A stretch of DNA of 64,000 nucleotides, taken from positions 1 through 64,000 of the forward strand of contig NZ_CDSE01000009.1 in NCBI RefSeq assembly GCF_001373415.1, written 5' to 3'. The position numbers and the translations under genes were made by a program. The DNA is from Paenibacillus dakarensis (GTDB taxonomy: Bacteria; Bacillota; Bacilli; Paenibacillales; Paenibacillaceae). Shown here one piece after another: positions 48,731-57,659 of this stretch. Under the pieces are notes generated by a model that ran no database searches, was not told the DNA's origin, and was given only the letters and a program-made list of their open reading frames with translations. The number at the start of each line of letters is the position of its first letter. Position 1 is the first letter of the stretch.

Positions 48731-49138
48731 GTGACCGTGTTGAAGCATTGGGTTGGAAGACGAGTTGTTGTCCACCGTCGTGATGGTGCAAGGGTCGCGG
48801 TTGAAGGGGTATTAAAGATATGGGACAACATCCATGAAAAAATTGTAATGGTACCGGGAGATATTGTGGTACCTTTTCACGCGATTGTAAAGATTGAGCG
48901 GGCTGATATGTCACCTTCGTTAAATAGTATCGGATATAAGATGAAGCACTCCATTCAATTTGATAATGCGGTCTATTTTCGTTCCCGTGTGATGATATGG
49001 AAAGAGAATTCCTTACTCTCAGCCCAATCGATTTTGACAGCACATGATGCGGAAACGGTCACATTGTCGAACGGAGTGCGATTGCGTAAAGCAGAGCACA
49101 ACTTCGTGGTACGTTCTTTGAGAGGCAAGGTTTGGTGA
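48731..49138 (+). CDS. Hypothetical conserved-looking protein, 135 aa
   Basis: GTG 48731 (TTG 48740 is an alternative) behind GGGGGTG, 7 nt after ung. Product is beta-rich and basic with an LSm/SH3-like start (GRRVVVHRRDGARVAVEGVL, KIWDNIHEKIVMVPGDIVVP), suggesting a small barrel. No family can be assigned. Closes with a strong terminator. Confidence 0.6.
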   Translation: MTVLKHWVGRRVVVHRRDGARVAVEGVLKIWDNIHEKIVMVPGDIVVPFHAIVKIERADMSPSLNSIGYKMKHSIQFDNAVYFRSRVMIWKENSLLSAQSILTAHDAETVTLSNGVRLRKAEHNFVVRSLRGKVW

Positions 49139-49153
49139 AGGTATAGAAATGAA

Positions 49154-49202
49154 AAATGGCGGTGCCAGGGAGCGTATCAAGCTCATCTTGGCACCGCCAT
49201 TT
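49154..49202. terminator. Bidirectional terminator
   Basis: AAATGGCGGTGCCA (49154-49167) pairs with TGGCACCGCCATTT (49189-49202), 14 bp, with an inner GAGC/GCTC stem. It separates the rightward 48,731 gene from the leftward permease gene. Confidence 0.85.
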
Positions 49203-49233
49203 CTGGCTTTTGGTCCATAACCCCCTACTTGTA

Positions 49234-50310
49234 TCAAGCATCCTCAACCTTTTCTGCAAGAAAGAGCTCATAGACCCGGGTGACAACGATTTTGATAACC
49301 ATATAGGCTGGGATGGCAAGAAGAACTCCAAGGATACCGTAGAAATCGCCGCCGACAAGGAGAAGAATAATCGTGGTAAGCGGGTGAATATCTAGCTGTT
49401 TACCGTATATCACAGGTGTTAATATATTGTCCTGAATTTGTTGCGCGATGACGATGACGACAACAGACCAGATGGCAATGCTGGGGGATTCGATGAATCC
49501 GACGATGACGACTGGTATTGCTGCGAGAAGAGCACCGACATAAGGGATGAAGTTTAAAACAAAAGAAATGAGTGTGAGCAGCAGTGAATAAGGCAGGCCA
49601 ATAATAAGAAAGCCGATATACATAAGAGCGCTAAGGATGAGATTGAGAACAACCTTTCCAATGATGAAATTACTCAGTGCATTATCGATATCACTAATTA
49701 CATCTTGTCCATCTTTGCGATATTTTCTTGGGATAATACTGAGAAGTCTGGAAGGGAGCTTGCCGCTCTCTTTCAGCATGTAGTACAGAATGATAGGAAC
49801 TGTTGCGATAACGACGACAACGCTGGATACAACCGTAATCAGATTGCTGATGGAGTTGCTGATCCACGTCATTGCATTATTAACATATTCCATAAAGCCG
49901 TTGTAAAGCTCGGACTCAGATGGCATGAATCTTCCCCAGAATGGATTTTCACTCAGCAGATTGACCTGACTTTGAAGATCATCTACCAAATTGGGAGCAT
50001 TTTTTATGAAATTTTCAATCTGCTCTCTCAGTGTCGGCCATACCAAAAGGAAAAAAATGGCAAATAAGCCGATGAATACAAAATAGATCATAAGCACTCC
50101 AAGCGGACGCTTGATCTTACGCCGTTCCAGATAGTCTACGATGGGGCGAAGCAGATAATAGAAAAACCCCGCCGCAGCTATCGGTACAAGCAGTATTTTG
50201 AATATGGAGACGATGGGATTAAACAAGAAGCTGATTTTTGTACCAAGGTAGATAATTAACAGCAGTGCAATAATACCGAGGCAGGTTCGAAAATATTTGC
50301 TCTGCATCAT
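49234..50310 (-). CDS. AI-2E/PerM family permease (YtvI-like)
   Basis: 358 residues from ATG 50310 behind GGAGGG; the longer frame (to 50385) lacks a site. Multiple membrane helices are visible: two near the N-terminus (CLGIIALLLIIYLG, ILLVPIAAAGFFYYLL), a third (GVLMIYFVFIGLFAIFFLLV), then a soluble loop and a C-terminal group including SALMYIGFLIIGLPYSLLLT, FIPYVGALLAAIPVVIVGFI and the conserved PHPLTTIILLLVGGDFYG-like end (here DIHPLTTIILLLVGG). Substrate unclear; family members export AI-2 or ions. Confidence 0.85.
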   Translation of the reverse strand: MMQSKYFRTCLGIIALLLIIYLGTKISFLFNPIVSIFKILLVPIAAAGFFYYLLRPIVDYLERRKIKRPLGVLMIYFVFIGLFAIFFLLVWPTLREQIENFIKNAPNLVDDLQSQVNLLSENPFWGRFMPSESELYNGFMEYVNNAMTWISNSISNLITVVSSVVVVIATVPIILYYMLKESGKLPSRLLSIIPRKYRKDGQDVISDIDNALSNFIIGKVVLNLILSALMYIGFLIIGLPYSLLLTLISFVLNFIPYVGALLAAIPVVIVGFIESPSIAIWSVVVIVIAQQIQDNILTPVIYGKQLDIHPLTTIILLLVGGDFYGILGVLLAIPAYMVIKIVVTRVYELFLAEKVEDA

Positions 50311-50460
50311 AAGCGTTCCCTCCAGGCTATGTATAGTATCGCAATGAGTACTGCTTCGCATTTTTCTACTCTTAACAATTCTCATTAACCAATATTGTTA
50401 AATTTGAATGAGGGCATATTAGCCAGGGGGAATTTCGAATATAGTCTATCGTAATATAGT

Positions 50461-50796
50461 CTATCGTATTGTGACTTGAGTATGGATAGGTACGAGAGAG
50501 GCGAGCTCATTCACATCTTCGTTGTACATCCGAATACAACCATGTGAAACGGCTCTGCCAATAGAGGAAGGGTCATTCGTGCCATGTATACCGTAATGAG
50601 GCTTGGATAACCCGAGCCAGTAAGTCCCGAAAGGGCCGCCTGGATTGGGGGCTTTGCTGATAATAGTAAAGCTGCCTGCCGGCGTTTGGGTAGCCAGTTT
50701 ACCTAAAGCGACCGGAAAGGTCCTCACCACACGGTTGCCGTCAAGCAGATGAAGCTGAAATTTCGACCGATCGACAATAATCCGGTACTTAGGCAT
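50461..50796 (-). CDS. L,D-transpeptidase (YkuD domain), cytoplasm-sized short form
   Basis: 111 residues. The YkuD domain fills the protein: [40 protein letters not shown] and the catalytic SHGCIRM (H85, C87). No signal peptide is visible and the domain is almost the whole protein, as in the short Bacillus/Paenibacillus paralogues. Forms 3-3 cross-links or attaches proteins to peptidoglycan in other family members. A 47-bp piece of the gene is repeated at 53,366. Confidence 0.88.
   Translation of the reverse strand: MPKYRIIVDRSKFQLHLLDGNRVVRTFPVALGKLATQTPAGSFTIISKAPNPGGPFGTYWLGLSKPHYGIHGTNDPSSIGRAVSHGCIRMYNEDVNELASLVPIHTQVTIR
50674..50720. repeat. Internal segment of the transpeptidase gene repeated at 53,366
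   Basis: GCCTGCCGGCGTTTGGGTAG.. through ..GGAAAGG matches 53366-53412 with one mismatch in 47 bases. The 90 bases at 50829-50918 upstream of the gene also match 53418-53505 approximately, in the same order. Confidence 0.85.
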
Positions 50797-50883
50797 ATTT
50801 CATCACTCCTTTTCACTTATTTTATGTGCAAGGATATATACACGCGCATTAGAGCAGCTAAAATGGGCTCTTGCCTTCTAATT

Positions 50884-50909
50884 GTTTATTTCTTCTGATG
50901 AATGTTTAA
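50884..50909 (+). promoter_or_regulatory. Degenerate sigma-B-like promoter, copy A
   Basis: GTTTAT (50884-50889), 14 nt, GTTTAA (50904-50909). Copy B (53471-53496) is GTTTAA-N14-GGTTAA before a GSP17M-like stress gene. Copy A now faces the beta-propeller gene. Confidence 0.4.
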
Positions 50910-51008
50910 TAGGTACGTTGCTGGCATGACGCTGATATTATCATTTTCCTTCTCCGGCCTATTTTCCACGTTTGCTGAAGACTGATCAGAAGCGGTTGAG
51001 AATGCATC

Positions 51009-51197
51009 GTGCACAACGCGAAGCAGAAAAATGCTTACTTGGTGAAAACGGTTACTTTACATTTTAGAGGTAGTCATGTACGATTTGCCCTGAACGTAGA
51101 ACTCCAGTTTCTCGTTGATAGGATCGAAAGGGAAGGGGGGAGGCATACATACAACGATTTATTCGATTGGTTGACCAATCGGGTGTTTAAAAAATAA
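51009..51197 (+). CDS. Doubtful short ORF
   Basis: A 62-codon GTG frame directly upstream of the secreted propeller gene. It lacks a ribosome binding site and any recognisable motif (ending FDWLTNRVFKK). It may be a remnant in a region assembled by duplication and insertion. The surrounding 50,797-51,223 gap otherwise holds only the promoter-like copy A. Confidence 0.2.
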   Translation: MHNAKQKNAYLVKTVTLHFRGSHVRFALNVELQFLVDRIEREGGRHTYNDLFDWLTNRVFKK

Positions 51198-51223
51198 AAA
51201 GACTATGGAAGGTGAGATGATTG

Positions 51224-53254
51224 ATGAAAAGAGGCCCACACAGACTGGTCCAGGTTAAAAAATGGATGATGATCACCATGGCGCTTATGCTGGTGCTCAG
51301 TATGCTGCCGGCAGAATCCACTTATGCAAAGGGAAAATCAAAATTGGACAGAAAAGTGTATGGAACACCCGAACCGCTGCTCGAGCCTATTGCTTCTTCA
51401 CCAAGCGTTTATGATGGAGCAGCAGGCAAGGAAGATGGTGTGAATGTTATGTATACAACGGCAAAGGGACAACCTGCTATATTCCAGGTCGTTGATATAG
51501 ATAACAACAAGCTGCTAAGAAGTTTCCCTCTGACAGGGGTAGGAGAATCATGGCACCATGAAGTGGCCGTGGACGGAACCGTTTACATCACAGGAAGCAA
51601 TAAGCTGTGGGCTTACTCACCGGTGAGCAAAGAACTCACGATTGCGGCGGAGTTCGGTTCCCAAGGTTTATGGGCTCTGGTTACAGACCCTGAAGGAAAT
51701 GCATACGTCGGGACGTACCCAGGCGGTAATGTTTTTAAATATGATCCAAGTACAGGAGAGACCCGCGATTACGGAAGAATGATCGATGCAGCTCCACAGG
51801 AGTATGTTCGATCGATTGCTTATCATAACGGGTATATCTATGCGGGGACAGCTCATGACAAAATTATGAAGGTGGATGTTGTAACTGGAGAGAAGCAGGA
51901 TATTGCCTCTACACTTGGTGATACAGGTTTTGTATACGATTTGAATGTGGTGGATGACAAGTTCCTGTTTGCCCGGTACTCGGTGTCCCAGAAAATGTAT
52001 GTGTACAATCTGGAGAGCGGGACGTGGCTGAATCAGTCCATAAATAATGTAAACGGCCTGCATGTAGCCGACTCCCTGGACGGTAAGGTGTATTTTATAG
52101 CTGATCGGAAATTAAAATCATTCGACCCGTATAACGAAGTATTGGAAGAAACCTCTATTACCTATGGCAGCGGGCTGAGGGGAGCGGATTGGGCAGAATT
52201 CCCGAACAATCCGGAGCTGCCGGGCAAGAATCTGGTCACCATGCAGTTTGGTGGTGCTATTTCGATTTTCAATATCCAGAACGGCACGGTGAAGGTGCTG
52301 GATTCGGTACTTAAAACGCCGGCGTCGGTGATCCATACCATCGAAAAAGATCATAACGGCAAGATTTACATGAGTTCACTAGGCGGGGGAGCGGGAGCCG
52401 TTTATGATCCAGCTTCCGGACTTAATCAGGCAATAAAAATCGGTCAGGCGGACAGCATGGTCACGTCTGGAACTCAAATGTATATGGGTACTTATCCGGG
52501 GGCAAATGTATATCAGTATGATACCGAAGCAGCTCCCAGCGATCAGAATCCGAAGCTTTCCTTTCAGATCGGTGATGAGCAGGATCGAGTGGTGGTCATG
52601 ACTTCCGGCGAAGGAAAGATATTTATGGGCAGTGTGTCCACATATGGTAAATTAGGCGGCGCCTTAACGGTTTATAATCCCGCATCAGGTTCCGAAGGAA
52701 TCCAGGTATACCGCAATATTGTCGAAAATCAAAGCGTTGTGGGATTAGCATACCTTAACGGTAAAATCTTTGGTTCGACCAATATTAATAATGGACTCGG
52801 CAGTGTTTCGACAGCCGAAGAAGCTAAAATGTTTGTATACGATGTTAAGAAGGGTGTAAAGATAACTGAATTTTCACCGAAAATTAAAGGCGTAGATAAA
52901 CCGGAATTTATCGGAAGATTGACTGCGGGTCCTGATAAGCTGATCTGGGGGGCTGCAAATGGTCATATTTTTGCTCTCCATCCGGCAAACCTCAAGGTGG
53001 TCAAGAGCAAGGAAGTGTTTACAGGAGACTACAATTTCGGGGCATGGTCGTCGGTTCCTATGGAATTTTCCAAAGACGGTCTGCTGTATGCCTTATTCGG
53101 CACTCAGCTCATTGCCGTGGATCCAAAGACGATGGAGCACAAAGATATTGTAAAAGCACATCAGTTTGAAATGGGTAATGATGGTCATCTTTATTATTCC
53201 AACTTCAATCAGAAGACACAGCTGGATCGTATAACCGTGCAGGATGCAGACTGA
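51224..53254 (+). CDS. Secreted beta-propeller repeat protein
   Basis: 676 residues from ATG 51224 behind AGGTGA. Signal peptide: basic start, hydrophobic MMITMALMLVLSMLP, likely cleavage after STYA. The mature part is built of repeating YVGTYPGGNVFKYDP- and YMGTYPGANVYQYDT-type blades (also AGTAHDKIMKVDVVTG and GAVYDPASG), i.e. a seven- or eight-bladed propeller, similar to SMP-30/YncE-like or PQQ-like folds. No catalytic motif seen; it may bind a ligand, sugar or cell wall. It lies between fragments of a duplicated stress-protein locus. Confidence 0.78.
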   Translation: MKRGPHRLVQVKKWMMITMALMLVLSMLPAESTYAKGKSKLDRKVYGTPEPLLEPIASSPSVYDGAAGKEDGVNVMYTTAKGQPAIFQVVDIDNNKLLRSFPLTGVGESWHHEVAVDGTVYITGSNKLWAYSPVSKELTIAAEFGSQGLWALVTDPEGNAYVGTYPGGNVFKYDPSTGETRDYGRMIDAAPQEYVRSIAYHNGYIYAGTAHDKIMKVDVVTGEKQDIASTLGDTGFVYDLNVVDDKFLFARYSVSQKMYVYNLESGTWLNQSINNVNGLHVADSLDGKVYFIADRKLKSFDPYNEVLEETSITYGSGLRGADWAEFPNNPELPGKNLVTMQFGGAISIFNIQNGTVKVLDSVLKTPASVIHTIEKDHNGKIYMSSLGGGAGAVYDPASGLNQAIKIGQADSMVTSGTQMYMGTYPGANVYQYDTEAAPSDQNPKLSFQIGDEQDRVVVMTSGEGKIFMGSVSTYGKLGGALTVYNPASGSEGIQVYRNIVENQSVVGLAYLNGKIFGSTNINNGLGSVSTAEEAKMFVYDVKKGVKITEFSPKIKGVDKPEFIGRLTAGPDKLIWGAANGHIFALHPANLKVVKSKEVFTGDYNFGAWSSVPMEFSKDGLLYALFGTQLIAVDPKTMEHKDIVKAHQFEMGNDGHLYYSNFNQKTQLDRITVQDAD

Positions 53255-53278
53255 CAATAGTTATCGAAAGTGATATCC

Positions 53279-53311
53279 TTATTCAAGGAGACAGGCACTC
53301 TTAATATCTAA
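53279..53311 (+). pseudogene. 3' remnant of a GSP17M-like stress gene
   Basis: Encodes LFKETGTLNI-stop in frame, matching the last ten codons LFKETGALYI-stop of the intact gene at 53,554-54,024, and is followed by a matching terminator. Only the 3' tip survives. Confidence 0.8.
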
Positions 53312-53329
53312 TGTTCTAATACAGGAAGA

Positions 53330-53362
53330 GTCAAGGTGTTACATGAACCCTTGGCTTTTTTT
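53330..53362 (+). terminator. Terminator of the lost stress-gene copy
   Basis: GTCAAGG (53330-53336)/CCTTGGC (53349-53355), then a T tract of seven. Nearly the same hairpin follows the intact copy at 54,043. It now also terminates the propeller gene. Confidence 0.8.
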
Positions 53363-53365
53363 GTT

Positions 53366-53505
53366 GCCTGCTGGCGTTTGGGTAGCCAGTTTACCTAAAG
53401 CGACCGGAAAGGAATGTCAAGGATAGATATACGCGCATTGAACAGCTAAAATAGCCCTTACCCTCTGATCGTTTAATTCTTCTATTGAATGGTTAATAGG
53501 TACGT
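53366..53505. repeat. Degenerate copy of transpeptidase fragment plus upstream region
   Basis: 53366-53412 copies part of the transpeptidase gene (50674-50720); 53418-53505 corresponds to 50829-50918. The intervening about 108 bp of the original (gene start and ribosome binding site) is deleted, so the fragment cannot be expressed. Confidence 0.8.
53471..53496 (+). promoter_or_regulatory. Sigma-B-like promoter, copy B
   Basis: GTTTAA (53471-53476), 14 nt, GGTTAA (53491-53496), close to the B. subtilis sigma-B pattern GTTTAA-N12-14-GGGTAT. Placement 57 nt before a GSP17M-like gene supports it; the identity of the sigma factor in this host is uncertain. Confidence 0.45.
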
Positions 53506-53553
53506 ATTAAATATGAATCGAAGGGAATTCCCTTGCATCGGAGGAAAATAAAG

Positions 53554-54024
53554 ATGGCAATTCTAATGGTAGGTGTCTTTGAAGCAGAGGCGGATCTGTA
53601 TCGTTCCATTAAGGGATTAGAAGAGCTCGGATTCAAGAAGAAGGACATTTCCATGATCAGTAGAAACGTGGATGTGCTTAAGGATTTGAGTGACATAGCA
53701 GGGACGAAAAATCCGGAGACAGGGCCAGCATCCACGGGTTTGCTTGGTACGCTTCGGACCGTTGTATCCGGGTTAGATGTGTTAACTGAACCGGTTGCTG
53801 CAGTTGGGCCCGTTGCTCAAAGAGCAGCCGGAGCGGGGATCGGCAATGGTGAAGAGAATAGTCTGGCAGTTGCATTAAGCGGACTAGGCATTCCGCAAGA
53901 GGATGCGAGAGCGTATGAAAGCCAAGTGGAGGCAGATCGCTTCTTGGTCATGCTGGAATGTGATGAGGAGCAGCAGCAGGAAGTGGAGGCTTTATTTAAG
54001 GAGACAGGTGCTCTTTATATCTAA
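53554..54024 (+). CDS. General stress protein 17M-like (YflT) protein
   Basis: 156 residues from ATG 53554 behind GGAGG (the in-frame 53533 start lies before the site). N-terminal domain MVGVFEAEADLYRSIKGLEE, then FKKKDISMISRN, a Gly/Ala-rich central region (AAVGPVAQRAAGAGIGNG) and a C-terminal domain AVALSGLGIPQEDARAYESQV, RFLVMLECDEEQQQEVEALF match GsiB-unrelated GSP17M/YflT proteins of the sigma-B regulon. Function in stress is not known at the molecular level. Confidence 0.75.
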   Translation: MAILMVGVFEAEADLYRSIKGLEELGFKKKDISMISRNVDVLKDLSDIAGTKNPETGPASTGLLGTLRTVVSGLDVLTEPVAAVGPVAQRAAGAGIGNGEENSLAVALSGLGIPQEDARAYESQVEADRFLVMLECDEEQQQEVEALFKETGALYI

Positions 54025-54042
54025 TTTCCTGTTACAGGAAGA

Positions 54043-54076
54043 GTCGAGGTGTTATAATAACCCTTGGCTTTTTTTT
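54043..54076 (+). terminator. Terminator of the stress-protein gene
   Basis: GTCGAGG (54043-54049)/CCTTGGC (54062-54068; two G-U), then eight Ts. Shares sequence with 53,330. Confidence 0.8.
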
Positions 54077-54188
54077 GTTCCCGAGTACATCCATATTATT
54101 ACATCATCTTTAAAGTGGCAAAACATGCTATATTAGAAAATGGACGGCATTAAAGATTTTTATTGCAGCAGGGGGGAGTCAGAAAAAG

Positions 54189-56000
54189 ATGTCTCCAATT
54201 CGTTTCTATAACAATTATATAAAGAATAATATGTTCACTAAAATGCTGTTGTCGTTCTCAGGAATTGCCATTATAACTATACTTTCTTTATCATATCTAA
54301 TGTATTATTTCATGTCCCAATCGGCGATTCGCAGTGAAATTCAGAACCAGCGTGAAGCAGTGGAGCGGATCGAGAGGTACATGAATCAGAAGTATGAGGC
54401 AGTGCAGTCTTATGTAAATGATTTGTACCGAAATAACGCTTTAAGTGACGACGTCTCCTTTTTTCTTCAAAATACATTTAATGAATATATGGGTAAAAGA
54501 ATTGATCGGTTTTCGGGAGCAGCCAGCTCCCGGTCGGAAAGTGTCCTTGCCTATTTCAAGCAGCGTCTAGAAGATGATGCTGACATTGAGAATATCATTC
54601 TTTATAGTGCCGAGAAGCAGTATGTGTATGTTTATAAACAAGGAAGCATGAATAAGCTCTATCAGGCGAATTCTACATATTCTTATATCCCGGATGTGAT
54701 GGCTCTGGACACCCAGAGTGTGACACTGCCTAACCAATGGGTTCATAAGCTTACCGGAAATAAGGATGCACTGCTGTATTCCATAAGAAGTCCCATTAAT
54801 GATATGAGAACATATAAAAATCTGGGCCAACTGCTCGTCTATTTTCGTTCAGAGGGAATGTATCAGATCCTGAAGAATTCTAATCCTGAAATGAAAGGCT
54901 ATATTCTGGTTCTGGCGGCAGATGGACAAGTGCTATTTGATTCTTCACGTCAATATTACGGAAAGCGCTATCCTTACGCAGATGAACTTATTAACCCGAA
55001 AGGTGTCGCTGTACTTGACGAAGAATCTTATATAACTTCCTTGCCTAATCAAGCAGGATACACCGTTGTGGGAATCGCTCCCAAATCGGAAGTTGCAGCA
55101 TCGTATAAGAAAATTCAGAATACGATCATCCTGATTGCCTTGTTATGTATTTTGATTGCCATCTTTATTCCAGCCATACTGATTGTGAATTATTCGAAGA
55201 GGACCAACAACATTATCCGGTTTATGCGTAAAGTGGAGACCGGCGATCTGGTAGCCAGAATCCAGGATCCGAAAGAGGATCAGCTGGGACAAATTTCGCA
55301 GAGCTTTAACGAGATGCTGGATGAACTGACAAGGCATATTGAAATTGTATATAAAGCAGAAATTAATCAGAAAAATGCGGAGCTATCTGCACTTCAGGCC
55401 AGAATTAACCCTCATTTTTTATACAATACGCTGGAAGTGATCCGGATGAGGGCGCTGTCACATGGCGCGCATGATGTTGCAGAGATGATATACAGCTTAT
55501 CCGTTCTTTTCAAGAACATGGTGCAGACCAAGCATAACTACAGGCTTAAGGATGAACTTGAAGCATGCCGGTTATATCTTGAGTTATTTCGCATTCGTTA
55601 TAAAGACAAATTCAGTTATGAAATAGATTGTGATGAAGAAATTGGGCACATTCCAATGATCAAGATGTCACTGCAGCCGCTTATCGAGAATTATATTGTT
55701 CATGGGCTGAGGAAGGAATCCAATGATAATCACGTATGCATTAAAGTGGTTCGGATCCATGATGGGGACCGGGTTCATATAGAAATTCGTGATAACGGAA
55801 AGGGGATTTCAGCTGAGAAATTGGACAGCATTCTTCATCGGCTTCGGCTTCCCGAGTCCAGCGAAGAATCATTCGGCCTGAGAAGTGTTAATGAGCGTCT
55901 GAAACTAACGTATGGTAATGAGTTTGGTATGAACATCCAGAGCAATCCGGATCTTGGTACAACGGTATCTATCGAGTTTCCGGTGGCACAAGAGGAGTGA
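54189..56000 (+). CDS. YesM-type sensor histidine kinase
   Basis: 603 residues. Membrane helix 1 about 18-42, extracellular sensor about 43-310, helix 2 about 311-333 (IILIALLCILIAIFIPAILI), HAMP about 335-385, His_kinase domain with INPHFLYNTLEVIR (H409), N-box QPLIENYIVHG (496-506) and G-box DNGKGIS (535-541). Partner: the adjacent AraC-type regulator. Such pairs sense extracellular oligosaccharides or their binding proteins and control the neighbouring transporter. ATG behind GGGGGGAG. Confidence 0.93.
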   Translation: MSPIRFYNNYIKNNMFTKMLLSFSGIAIITILSLSYLMYYFMSQSAIRSEIQNQREAVERIERYMNQKYEAVQSYVNDLYRNNALSDDVSFFLQNTFNEYMGKRIDRFSGAASSRSESVLAYFKQRLEDDADIENIILYSAEKQYVYVYKQGSMNKLYQANSTYSYIPDVMALDTQSVTLPNQWVHKLTGNKDALLYSIRSPINDMRTYKNLGQLLVYFRSEGMYQILKNSNPEMKGYILVLAADGQVLFDSSRQYYGKRYPYADELINPKGVAVLDEESYITSLPNQAGYTVVGIAPKSEVAASYKKIQNTIILIALLCILIAIFIPAILIVNYSKRTNNIIRFMRKVETGDLVARIQDPKEDQLGQISQSFNEMLDELTRHIEIVYKAEINQKNAELSALQARINPHFLYNTLEVIRMRALSHGAHDVAEMIYSLSVLFKNMVQTKHNYRLKDELEACRLYLELFRIRYKDKFSYEIDCDEEIGHIPMIKMSLQPLIENYIVHGLRKESNDNHVCIKVVRIHDGDRVHIEIRDNGKGISAEKLDSILHRLRLPESSEESFGLRSVNERLKLTYGNEFGMNIQSNPDLGTTVSIEFPVAQEE

Positions 56001-56006
56001 CGAACA

Positions 56007-57518
56007 ATGTACAAGGTATTTTTAGTGGATGACGAACCTTTTATCATAGAAGGATTGTATGATGCGGTTGATTGGCCGCGATTTGATATTGAGATTGTCG
56101 GAAGTGCGGAAAACGGACAGCAGGCGCTCGAAAAAATGGAGAGTATTCCGGTGGATATTCTAATAACGGACATTTCCATGCCTAAGATGACAGGGCTTAC
56201 TCTTATCGCTGAGGCCAGAAAAACCAATCCTGCGCTAAGAGTTATCGTTCTGAGCGGCTTTGACGATTTCAGTTATTTGAAACAGGCTATGCAGCTTGGA
56301 ATCGAGAACTATTTGCTCAAACCTATTAATTTTAAAGAGCTGGAAGAGACCCTTTCTGTAACCACGAATAAAATTAATGCTTCAAGAGTGCAATATTCAC
56401 TTGATGAGTATGATATTTCTATTCTGAAAAGTAATATTTTATATCGGTGGCTTACCGGAAAAATCGAAATGGAAGAGTTGTCAGAGCGCGCTGCGCTTCT
56501 TGACCTGCGTCTGGATAAGCCTTATATTCTCGTGGCCGTGCTTAGGTCCCAGTCGATTAAGCTGGAAGAGGTCCTTATGCGCTTGGTGGAGCAAGAAGAC
56601 AACGTGATGTATTTAGTCGATTATGACGGGGATCTGGTTGCTATTTTTACGATGGATGATCCGATCGTAGAGAAACCAAGAGCCATCCGTCTGCTGCAGC
56701 AGGTTCGGGAACAATGTTACGGAGAAGAAATCAGTATTTCGCTTGGCAGTGTGGAGGCACTTCATGAGCATAATACCGAAAGCTACAGACATGCGAAAGA
56801 AGCGCAGGAATATTTCCTTGTTCTAGAACAGCCTTCTTATATAGATTATGTCGATATTCAGGAACGCAAGGATGAGGCTTCACGATCTTTTTCACTGCAC
56901 TGGCCGGATTATGCCAAAGGGATTGCAGCGCGGGACAAGCAGGAGTTGTTTAATATCATTGACCGCGACTTTGAACGGCTTCGCATGACTCCTGGGATTG
57001 TGCCGAGTGTCTTGCAGAGCATAGCGGTAGAACTTATTATCCGCTTTAAAATTGAACTCAGTGACATCCACTATGGTGCAGCTCCGGATTTTGTCAAAAA
57101 TACACTGAGACGCATAGTGGATTCCGTCTCCATTGATGACTTGATCCAAGCGGTTAAAGAGGGGATCGGCAACCTTGTCGACTCCTTGAATAGTGACATT
57201 AAAAGCCCGGTCATTCAGCAGACGCTTAATCATATTCATGAATCGTATGATGAGGATCTATCACTAAAAGTGCTTGCCGCACATTATCATATTCACCCTG
57301 TATACCTGGGACATCTCTTTCATAAGGAAACAGGAGAGAGCTTTACGGAATATATTAACCGGTACAGGATTGAGAAGGCGAAGGAGCTCCTGCGTACAAC
57401 ACCGCTTAAAGTTCAGGAAATCGCAAGAGAAGTGGGATATTGGGAAACTGGATATTTTTACAAGCAATTCAAGAAGTATGTAGGCCTTTCCCCAAGAGAC
57501 TTTAAAGGACTGCTCTGA
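56007..57518 (+). CDS. YesN-type response regulator with AraC DNA-binding domain
   Basis: 503 residues. Receiver domain 1-125 with acidic D8/D9 and phospho-acceptor D55 (LITDISMPKM), conserved Thr/Ser and Lys (LSGFDDFSYL, YLLKPI). A middle linker domain of about 270 residues, then two HTH units of AraC type from about residue 400 (SLKVLAAHYHIHPVYLGHLF and VQEIAREVGYWETGYFYKQF). Controls the ABC/glycosidase genes downstream. Confidence 0.93.
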   Translation: MYKVFLVDDEPFIIEGLYDAVDWPRFDIEIVGSAENGQQALEKMESIPVDILITDISMPKMTGLTLIAEARKTNPALRVIVLSGFDDFSYLKQAMQLGIENYLLKPINFKELEETLSVTTNKINASRVQYSLDEYDISILKSNILYRWLTGKIEMEELSERAALLDLRLDKPYILVAVLRSQSIKLEEVLMRLVEQEDNVMYLVDYDGDLVAIFTMDDPIVEKPRAIRLLQQVREQCYGEEISISLGSVEALHEHNTESYRHAKEAQEYFLVLEQPSYIDYVDIQERKDEASRSFSLHWPDYAKGIAARDKQELFNIIDRDFERLRMTPGIVPSVLQSIAVELIIRFKIELSDIHYGAAPDFVKNTLRRIVDSVSIDDLIQAVKEGIGNLVDSLNSDIKSPVIQQTLNHIHESYDEDLSLKVLAAHYHIHPVYLGHLFHKETGESFTEYINRYRIEKAKELLRTTPLKVQEIAREVGYWETGYFYKQFKKYVGLSPRDFKGLL

Positions 57519-57548
57519 TGAATCAATCAGAGCAGTTCTTTCTTTAGT
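57509..57548 (+). terminator. Terminator overlapping the regulator stop codon
   Basis: ACTGCTCTGAT (57509-57519) pairs perfectly with ATCAGAGCAGT (57526-57536), followed by TTCTTTCTTT. The stop codon lies within the left arm. Confidence 0.85.
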
Positions 57549-57581
57549 TTCTACCATAATAACTTTAATTTTTCGCCTATG

Positions 57582-57595
57582 TGAAAATGCTTTCA
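57582..57595 (+). promoter_or_regulatory. Candidate catabolite response element (cre)
   Basis: TGAAAATGCTTTCA matches the CcpA consensus TGWAANCGNTNWCA in all but one defined position, read on either strand, and lies 65 bases upstream of the solute-binding gene. Confidence 0.55.
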
Positions 57596-57659
57596 TCCGT
57601 TAATCTTAATTTGTAGAACAGACAAACAAACAAGAGGGACAAAAAAGGGAGGAAATGAA

